A stretch of 48,086 nt of DNA, taken from a bacterium. Its GTDB lineage: Bacteria; Patescibacteriota; Minisyncoccia; Phycocordibacterales; CAIZLB01. Under the pieces are notes generated by a model that was given only the letters and a program-made list of their open reading frames with translations, did no database searches and was not told the DNA's origin. This document shows, one piece after another, positions 40,823 through 48,086 of the stretch; the stretch's first letter is position 1; every line of letters begins with the position of its first letter. Location of the stretch: NCBI GenBank assembly GCA_027490575.1, contig JAIXXV010000028.1, positions 1 to 48,086 on the forward strand. Reading direction: 5' to 3'. The position numbers and the translations under genes are program-made.

Positions 40823-42242
40823 CAGGGCTTACACCATCCAGCCACATATTGCTATGGGACCGCCAGCGTTTGACCTTCTGGCATTGGTCAGGCATCACCC
40901 CCTATACATCCTCTTGCGAGTTCGCAGGGAGCTGTGTTTTTGGTAAACAGTTGCCAGGGAATCTTTTGTTGCAACCCTATTGCTAGGGCGAGCCTTATTC
41001 CGAAGTTACGGCTGCTTTTTTGCCGAGTTCCTTGAAGACCTCTCACTCGTTCACCTTAGTCTACTCGACTCGATCACCTGTGTCGGTTTTAGGTACGGTT
41101 TTCATATATATTAAGTTTAGAAGTTTTTCTCGGAAGCGTGCTTTGTCTAATCGACAGGAGGCGAACCCCCCGCTGTATCACTCTGCTTGGAATCGGTATT
41201 GAAACCAGTCTCCGGATTTACCTAGAGAACATCCTTACAGCATGAACGCAAATCCATTTGATGCGCTAGACATACTACACTTCGTCCCTCCATCACTATA
41301 CATGAAAGTCATGGAATATTAACCATGTGTCCATCGGGTCCGGCTCTCGCCATCCCCTTAGGCCCGACTAACCCTTCGTCGACAATCGTTGCGAAGGAAA
41401 CCTTGATCTTACGGTGTCGGGGTTTCTCACCCCGATTGTGGTTACTTGTGCCAACATTCTTACTTCTTGACGCTCCAGCATGGGTCACCCCTTTGCCTTC
41501 ATTGCGGACAAGAACACTCTCCTACCGATTCATACATCCGAAGACATATGAATCCCTCAGTTTCGGTATCATGTTTTAGCCCCGATTATCTGCGGCGCAA
41601 AGTCTCTTGATGAGTGAGCTGTTACGCTATCTTTCAAGGATTGCTGCTTCTAAGCAAACCTCCTCATTGTCTATGAAACTTCACCACCTTAAGTGCACTT
41701 AACATGAATTTTGGGACCTTAAATAGAGATCTGGGCTGTTTCCCTTTTGACCAGTGAAGCTTAGCCCCCACGGTCTAACTGCCACGCTTTAATCTTTAGT
41801 ATTCGGAGTTTGATAGGACTTGCGAGATTTCTCCCTGTCAAGTCCTTCCAGTGCTCTACCCCTAAAGGGAACACGTGACGCTAACCCAAAAGCTATTTCG
41901 GAGAGAACCAGCTATTACCAAGCTCGATTAGCTTTTCACTTCTTACCACAAGTCATCCCAATGAGTTGAACGACATACGGGTTCGGGCCTCCATTTATCT
42001 TTCGATAAACTTCACCCTGCTCATGGCAAGCTCGCATTGGCTTCGGGTCTAATACAAACTACGTACGCGCTATTAACACTCGGTTTCCCTATGGCTCCAT
42101 CCTCGCGGACTTAGCCTGCAGTTTGTATTAACTCGTTGGCTCATTCTTCAATAGGCACGCCGTGACGGAACGTATAAATACGTCCGCTCCGACTCCTTGT
42201 AGGCATATGGTTTCAGGTCTATTTCACTGTCCTTTCGGACTT

Positions 42243-42279
<37 letters not shown>

Positions 42280-43195
42280 ATCACAACAATATATTTAGCC
42301 TTAGCAGTTAGTTCTGCTGGATTCCTCCGAGCTATTCGTGTCTCGAAGTACTCAAGAATGACGGTAAGAGATATTTTGTTTTCGTATACGGGGCTATTAC
42401 CCTCTTGGGCCACACTTCCCAGTGTGTTCTACTAACAAAACATTTTGTAACTCTTTGAATATAAATATTCTACCATCACCTTACAACCCCGAGCCGCCCA
42501 ATAGATAACACAGAAAGAAAAACTTGCGCTTAACTAATTGTATTATCTATGGGATGGCTCGGTTTGGGCTTCTTCCTTTTCGCTCGCCGCTATTCAGGAA
42601 ATATTTCTCTTACGAGATTGTTTTCTTTTCCTCCAGGTACTAGAATGTTTTACTTCCCTGGGTACGCATCTTGATAAATCAAGATCACAGATCAAGTCTG
42701 TGGGGTTCCCCCATTCGGAAATCTCCGGATCAAAGATTGCTTAGCATCTCCCCGAAGCGTATCGCCGCTATGCTGCGTCCTTCATCGCTCTGTTGTGTCA
42801 AGGCATCCACCATACGCCCTTAATATTTCCATTAGGAAATATAAAGACCACAATCACTTTTGTTTGTTACCTGCCCCACTTTCTTCTTGAGAAAAGAAAA
42901 GTGGGATTGTCGAAACCAAGAAGAAGGTTTAGAACTTCCTGATCTCGACTCTACCTCTGATATGAAAAGACCTCCATAGAAATCAAACAGACTTATCACC
43001 TGTTTGATTCCAAATGAATCAGGGTAGAATTTAGTTGTCAAAGATGTATGTCTTTCTGAGTGATCCTGGTAAAACTTTTTTCTCATTTAAAAGAAAATCG
43101 CTCTTTTTGAGAGCGGTCTTTTCAAGTAGCGCCTTTGTCAGACGTTACTTAATCAGACCGTTCTACTAAGATGATTAACATAACTGATAAGAGCT

Positions 43196-43223
43196 ATTAT
43201 ACGCACAGTGGAACCTTTGTCAA
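43196..43223 (-). promoter_or_regulatory. 23S-5S operon promoter TTGACA-N16-TATAAT
   Basis: Minus strand ATTTTATTTGACAAAGGTTCCACTGTGCGTATAAT. Confidence 0.9.
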
Positions 43224-43228
43224 ATAAA

Positions 43229-43263
43229 ATAGCCTTTCTGGCGTATTTACCAAAAAGGCTTAT
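43229..43263 (-). terminator. Terminator abutting the 23S promoter
   Basis: AGCCTTTTTGG...CCAGAAAGGCT hairpin followed by ATTTTATTT. Confidence 0.75.
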
Positions 43264-43299
43264 TTTATATGGCCAGATATGGCTATTAAAACCCCGAGA

Positions 43300-43989
43300 T
43301 TAGTCTCTTCTAGATAGCTTATCTACCCCCTTTTCAAGGATTTTTGCAGCTACTTCTTTACCCCCTAGACCAAAGGCCAATCCGAAGGCCAATGACAGTG
43401 CAACCACTACCCCTATGAACAGGATCTGTACTAGCTCAGCAGCTATGTTCAATTGAACCATAGCCGTTAGAACTGCGAATACAATGATAGACCATTTAGT
43501 GATAGCACCAAGTACCTTAGAGCTCTTTAGATGAGCAGCAGAAGATGCGCCGATTACTAGCTTTTGAGCAACCTCGGCAATGATCACAGATACAAGTAAT
43601 ATAAGAACAGTGATGATGACGTGAGGAATATAACCCACAATGATGTCTTCTAGGTAAAGTGTAACTTGTGTAAATCCGAATACTCTAAGAGCAGATAGGA
43701 AGAACACTGAGATAACAAACCATTTGATAAGACCTCCTACGAAAGCACCTGAGTTAAGCTTGATGTCTCCTTTTTGAAGAGCCTTCTCAACTCCAGCTTG
43801 TCTTAGAACATCGTCAACTTTTACAGTTTTGAAAATTTTCTCAACAACTTGTCCGAGAAATGTACCAGCTATCCAACCAACAACGAAGATGATAAGAGCA
43901 ACAAATACATAAGCAGCCATCTGTATTGCTACCGGAGCAAATCCTGTGAATGTAGTTCCCAGAGCATCTCCCCATGTTTGAATAATCAT
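43300..43989 (-). CDS. MscS-like conserved TM-helix membrane protein
   Basis: Repeated TM helices; VVALSLAFGLAFGLGGKEVAAKILEKG typical of the family. Confidence 0.78.
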   Translation of the reverse strand: MIIQTWGDALGTTFTGFAPVAIQMAAYVFVALIIFVVGWIAGTFLGQVVEKIFKTVKVDDVLRQAGVEKALQKGDIKLNSGAFVGGLIKWFVISVFFLSALRVFGFTQVTLYLEDIIVGYIPHVIITVLILLVSVIIAEVAQKLVIGASSAAHLKSSKVLGAITKWSIIVFAVLTAMVQLNIAAELVQILFIGVVVALSLAFGLAFGLGGKEVAAKILEKGVDKLSRRD

Positions 43990-44064
43990 AGTTTTAAATT
44001 GAAATTATTTATAGTTTTTTTTAATCTTTGGGGCGACTTTCCCCTATGATTAAATTATACCATA

Positions 44065-44640
44065 TTAGAATAATCCAAGGCGGTCTAAAACAACTTCATG
44101 AGGATAATCCAAGACATCACGGATCAACCTATCTCCTACCCCCAGACGGTACTTAAAGTCCTCTGTGTCTAGAACCGCAAATCTTATCTCCTTGCCAAGC
44201 TCTGACTCTATGTTTGAAATAATGTTTTCAGAAGTCTGCTTTTTCGTACCTTCAGCTATCACCAGTATATCAAGACGAGCATCCCAAAGTTCTTTGAAGA
44301 TTCCTGAGAAGATAACGGCTTTGAGTTTACCTATCTTTGATAGTTTTTTGATAATGGGTTTAGTATTGATAAGACTTGTTTGTAACAACAATCTTTGGAA
44401 CTCCATAAGATACGGAAATTTGTCATTTAGATACCAGACCACTTTTGAACCATTTCTAGTAGACTTTTTTATAAGACCAACTTTTGACAAAAATACCAGC
44501 TCTTTTCTTGCCTTTGAAGTATCAATCTTTGATCTATCAACAACATCTTCTGTAAAAAAGTAGAGCGACGGATTGAACAAAAACAACCTCATAAGCTTTA
44601 CCCTGGCTGCCCCACCAAATATTTTTTCTAATGTATCCAT
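44065..44640 (-). CDS. Winged-helix transcriptional regulator/nucleotidyltransferase-like (start corrected to MDTLEK)
   Basis: LEKIFGGAARVKLMRLFLFNPSLYFFTEDVVDRSKIDTSKARKELVFLSKVGLIKK wHTH. Confidence 0.65.
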   Translation of the reverse strand: MDTLEKIFGGAARVKLMRLFLFNPSLYFFTEDVVDRSKIDTSKARKELVFLSKVGLIKKSTRNGSKVVWYLNDKFPYLMEFQRLLLQTSLINTKPIIKKLSKIGKLKAVIFSGIFKELWDARLDILVIAEGTKKQTSENIISNIESELGKEIRFAVLDTEDFKYRLGVGDRLIRDVLDYPHEVVLDRLGLF

Positions 44641-44857
44641 AGTGTATCTACTGTAGCACATTTTAAAAAAGTAAAAAATTGCCTTTTTTGAGAGTTGTGT
44701 CGTGTGTTATGTCAAAACTCTCCTCCTTTTCCAAGACCGAGTCAGGCTTAATATGTGCGTGGCCCTGTGACGGGTATCATTGACATTAAAGCCGGATATC
44801 CCTATTCTGATAACCAGAATACAAGTTCCAAAACCTAACAACCAATACTCTAAAAAT

Positions 44858-45679
44858 ATGAGCAACCTACACAAAGCATTTAACGATGCAAAAAGTGCAG
44901 GTGCTCTTGTTGAAAGGCCACCTGTAGATCCTAATCATTTTAAAACAAAGCCAAAAAAGGCAAAAAAGCCTTCGAGTTGGAAATCGATGCTGATACATGA
45001 AAAATTGAGATGGATAAAAATACATGGTCCAACTTCAAACCTACCTGTATCAGTAGAGATAGCTCAACTGATTAACGAGGGCAAGACTAGGCTTTTTCTA
45101 AGCCAACTTACTCGATCAGAGTTGATCAAAAGGGGCGGAATACTCAGAGTCCTGATTTCACCATCTGAATTTGTTTTGTTGCAACAACGCATTATTGACT
45201 CAGGGTTAAAGCATTCAGAGAAGGTGGCACTTGGAGCACGAGTAAGGCTCGAGGAAATTGATCAACCTCAGGAAGTAGACTGTGATGATTTTGATGCTGA
45301 TGTTTGTGATGGTGAGTATGCCAAGCCAGACAATCACGATGAATCTGAATACGATCCAAGCCTCGAAATGAATCGCAGGGTTTATGGAGGTCTAAGAAAG
45401 ATCAGAGCTAGTCATCTCAGTCGATTGAATTGCAAAGTGCAAATCATAGTGAACACTGGTGGCCAAAGAGGCTCTTTCCAGTTTTCAGGCATTCTGACAT
45501 ATGAATGCTTACTATCGGTACTGACTGAAATCAAGACTCGAGAGGAGGGCATCAACAACTTGAGGACCAGGGTGGATAACAAACACATAGAGGTTGTTGA
45601 GCGCCGTAACCCACTTAGAGCAGGAAGACTAGTGCATGACATAGACGTACCATGTGACCCTTGCTTCAATCAGCAATAA
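44858..45679 (+). CDS. Hypothetical protein, no recognised family (supplied ORF starts at 44780)
   Basis: Long ORF with basic N-terminus and an acidic middle segment (VDCDDFDADVCDGE). Confidence 0.6.
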   Translation: MSNLHKAFNDAKSAGALVERPPVDPNHFKTKPKKAKKPSSWKSMLIHEKLRWIKIHGPTSNLPVSVEIAQLINEGKTRLFLSQLTRSELIKRGGILRVLISPSEFVLLQQRIIDSGLKHSEKVALGARVRLEEIDQPQEVDCDDFDADVCDGEYAKPDNHDESEYDPSLEMNRRVYGGLRKIRASHLSRLNCKVQIIVNTGGQRGSFQFSGILTYECLLSVLTEIKTREEGINNLRTRVDNKHIEVVERRNPLRAGRLVHDIDVPCDPCFNQQ

Positions 45680-45841
45680 CAAAGACACAAATCAAAACGG
45701 TTAAACCGGGAGCCTGACCAGCTCCTTTTTTATTACCAAAATATTTCTAGAAAAATAAAAACCAGACATTTACTGCCTAGGTTTCTTGCATTCTTGAATA
45801 ATAAAGGAGTACCGTGAGAGTCACGGTCTAAGGAAAAACAA

Positions 45842-45927
45842 AAAACACAAATCCGAGAGACTTGTGAGTTGCAACGAACAGAGGAAGTTTTCAGCAGAAA
45901 ACTTCTGTTCTCTCGGATTTGTGTTTT
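45842..45927 (-). terminator. Large branched hairpin/terminator downstream of rplL
   Basis: 19-bp perfect outer stem (45842-45860/45909-45927) enclosing an inner GAAGTTTTC/GAAAACTTC stem; T-rich tail on minus strand. Confidence 0.75.
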
Positions 45928-45937
45928 CTTGTTTTGA

Positions 45938-46441
45938 CTATTTAAGCTCTACCTTCCCACCAGCCTCTTCAACTTGCTTCTTAAGAGCATCAGCCTCTTC
46001 TTTCTTCATACCAGCCTTGATAGTTGATGGAGCCGCGTCTACAAGATCCTTAGCCTCTTTTAGACCAAGACCTAGAACTTCTTTTACAACCTTGATGATT
46101 GCAATTTTGTTAGCACCAGCATCTGAAAGGATAACATCAAAAGATGTCTTCTCTTCAGCAGATGCACCACCAGCTGCAGGAGCGGCTACTGCAACAGCAG
46201 CAGCTGATACTCCGAATTTCTTTTCTAGGAATTTAACTAGTTCGTGAAGTTCGATAACTGACATTTTTTCTATAGCATCAACTACAGTCTTAAATTGTGC
46301 AGGTGTCTCGATTTTTTCATCAGCTACTTCTGCTTTTGGAGCAGGTGCAGCGGCAGCAGGAGCTGCAGGAGCCGTAGTTTCTTCAACAGGAGCAACTGGA
46401 GTTGTCTCTTCTGCTGGAGTTGTTGTTGTTTCTTCTGTCAT
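45938..46441 (-). CDS. rplL: Ribosomal protein bL12 (L7/L12) with N-terminal extension
   Basis: [36 protein letters not shown]...[43 protein letters not shown]. Confidence 0.96.
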   Translation of the reverse strand: MTEETTTTPAEETTPVAPVEETTAPAAPAAAAPAPKAEVADEKIETPAQFKTVVDAIEKMSVIELHELVKFLEKKFGVSAAAVAVAAPAAGGASAEEKTSFDVILSDAGANKIAIIKVVKEVLGLGLKEAKDLVDAAPSTIKAGMKKEEADALKKQVEEAGGKVELK

Positions 46442-46514
46442 ATTTTTATTTTAATTTAATTACTAATTTTGTCCGGCAATTCTTAATTATTAATTGATAA
46501 TTACTAATTGCTAA

Positions 46515-47006
46515 TTAACCTTGTTTCTTTTCTGCAATAGCATTAACTGCCATAACAAATCCTTGGATTGGAGAATTGATGATATTGACGAATTGTGCGT
46601 AAAGAGTCTTTTGAGAAGGAATAGTTGCAATAGACAACATTTCTTCTTTGTTCTTGTACACTCCATCGAATATACCTCCCATTATTGATATCTGGTTCTT
46701 GAACTTGTTTTGAAATTCAAAAACTTCTCTTGCTGGTGCAAGCAGGTCTCCACTGTAAGCTAGCGCCATCTCTCCTTCCATAGCAGGTATTTCACCTTTT
46801 ATGTCCAATGAGTTTAGAGCTATCTTTGTAAGAGTCTTCTTGGCAACAGTGAATTGGATATCTTTTGATCTGAGTTCTTTTCTAAGCTCAGTTGTCTCAG
46901 CTACAGGTAGTTTGTGAAAATTCACAAAAACTACTGATTTTGAGTTTGAAACTAGATCCTTTACTCGATCAACAATTGCATGTTTTTGATCTTTTGATAT
47001 TGCCAT
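46515..47006 (-). CDS. rplJ: Ribosomal protein uL10
   Basis: SKDQKHAIVDRVKDLVSNSKSVVFVNFHKLPVAETTELRKELRSKDIQFTVAKKTL; upstream of rplL. Confidence 0.95.
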   Translation of the reverse strand: MAISKDQKHAIVDRVKDLVSNSKSVVFVNFHKLPVAETTELRKELRSKDIQFTVAKKTLTKIALNSLDIKGEIPAMEGEMALAYSGDLLAPAREVFEFQNKFKNQISIMGGIFDGVYKNKEEMLSIATIPSQKTLYAQFVNIINSPIQGFVMAVNAIAEKKQG

Positions 47007-47055
47007 ATTTGTTGGGATTTTATCCTCGACCTTTTGTTAATGTTCTCGAAAAAGC

Positions 47056-47093
47056 AAAAGCTCCAAAATCAGCGAACTGATTCTAGAGCTTTT
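47056..47093 (-). terminator. Attenuator-like hairpin in the rplJ leader
   Basis: AAAAGCTCTAGAATCAG-TTCG-CTGATTTTGGAGCTTTT followed by GCTTTTTCG, between promoter and rplJ. Confidence 0.75.
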
Positions 47094-47277
47094 AAGAGTA
47101 AGATTGGATATTGATTTTGGCTGTTTGTACAATCCGCTCAATTGACTCGAGCGATTTGGACTAGTGTCCGCTATCTGTATATCCGACCTCTGCATAGGGT
47201 TTATGGCTAGTATACAGGCCAGCATCTAATCTGCCCCGAACTATCCACCTATGGTCTCTGAAGCCCTTTCGGGTATA

Positions 47278-47305
47278 ACAATACCTGAAAAATGGCCGGT
47301 GTCAA
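47278..47305 (-). promoter_or_regulatory. rplJL promoter TTGACA-N16-TATTGT
   Basis: Minus strand TTGACACCGGCCATTTTTCAGGTATTGT, about 270 nt upstream of rplJ. Confidence 0.7.
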
Positions 47306-47327
47306 TTGCAGGTCAGTCGCAAGGCTG

Positions 47328-48086
47328 TCATTGGTTAATCCCGAGAAAGGTCCCGACCATCAGATAAAACTCCTTGTAAAGAAAGCTCGCCTCTGGACGT
47401 CTCAAGCCACCTATGTAAAACCTGCGTTTTTCTTTTGATAGCTCATTCATCATACTCACCAAACTAGTAACATTTTGTTGTAAATATTTAAATGAATTTG
47501 TAGAAGTAATACTTGATACACCTAATTCATCATCACCAGCAGTATCTATCGGAAAATCAAAAGGTTGTGCATTGTACTTTCTCTCAAGTGCCAAAACTTT
47601 TCTGTAGTACCTCGACTTATATGGCTCTCTTATATTACTTTGGGATATCTGTGATTTCATTCTTGCAAATGATTGCCTAATATTCTGACGGTAAACATCT
47701 GAGCTCATGTTCCCAGAATCTGAAAGAGTGTATTCAATCTGAGTTGAAGACGTTGCATTAGAACTTGTAGCAGTCCCTGCCAAGGTTGATCCACTTGAGT
47801 TCTCCACTAATACATTACTGGGACCTTTGACTGAATCTGCACTGCCATCGCCATCGAAATCAAGATTAATTGTAGGTGCAATATTTTGGAGTACTTCTAA
47901 TGTGGTACTACCTGTATTAGAGGCATTTAAAGTGACATTGGGATTTGTATAAACAGATACTTGTGTTTCAGGTGAGATAAGCACATTTGAGAATGTATAT
48001 GTAATATTTTCTGGTTCTCCTAATACTGAGCTTGATCCACCGCCAGAATATTGTATATATCCAACCTTTACATCTACAGTCTTAAG
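47328..48086 (-). CDS. Partial surface/secreted protein (5' end outside window)
   Basis: Frame remains open to the window edge (..VKVGYIQYSGGGSSSVLGEPENITYTFSNVLISPE..); contains NLDFDGDGSADSV. Confidence 0.6.
   Translation of the reverse strand, partial: LKTVDVKVGYIQYSGGGSSSVLGEPENITYTFSNVLISPETQVSVYTNPNVTLNASNTGSTTLEVLQNIAPTINLDFDGDGSADSVKGPSNVLVENSSGSTLAGTATSSNATSSTQIEYTLSDSGNMSSDVYRQNIRQSFARMKSQISQSNIREPYKSRYYRKVLALERKYNAQPFDFPIDTAGDDELGVSSITSTNSFKYLQQNVTSLVSMMNELSKEKRRFYIGGLRRPEASFLYKEFYLMVGTFLGINQ

Overview
The window looks like a chromosomal segment of an AT-rich Candidate Phyla Radiation (Patescibacteria, probably Parcubacteria-like) bacterium. The lineage is inferred from gene content and rRNA oddities; no search was run. 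Protein genes include secA, secD, secF, pyk, radC, rodA/ftsW-like, rplJ and rplL, an AI-2E transporter, a MYG1-family protein, an orphan T4SS-coupling-like ATPase with a long S/G/N-rich tail, and a 15-kb surface-polysaccharide cluster (Wzy/TPR, Wzx, many glycosyltransferases and methyltransferases). The most unusual material is in the translation apparatus. (1) The 16S gene keeps helix 45, but the anti-Shine-Dalgarno CCTCC is replaced (GGATCACCTCCTTA became GAATCATTCAATTT). Starts I inspected lack SD motifs, and many ATGs lie 6-11 nt after a TATAAT box, as expected for leaderless or near-leaderless mRNAs. (2) The rRNA operon is split: 23S-tRNA-5S lies about 8 kb upstream of 16S, and both units have near-identical TTGACA-N16-TATAAT promoters and a shared leader hairpin. 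(3) The 23S gene carries two ORF-less group I-type introns, at E. coli-equivalent positions L1931 (226 bp) and L2593 (440 bp). (4) The 23S-5S spacer holds a tRNA-like gene interrupted in its anticodon loop by about 145 nt and bracketed by a 22-bp perfect inverted repeat. (5) The 16S 530-loop pseudoknot shows compensated substitutions at normally near-invariant positions. Other items include unannotated small basic ORFs, a dispersed intergenic repeat that supplies stop codons, a 7-bp tandem repeat, an N-terminally extended L7/L12 and a SecA insertion.
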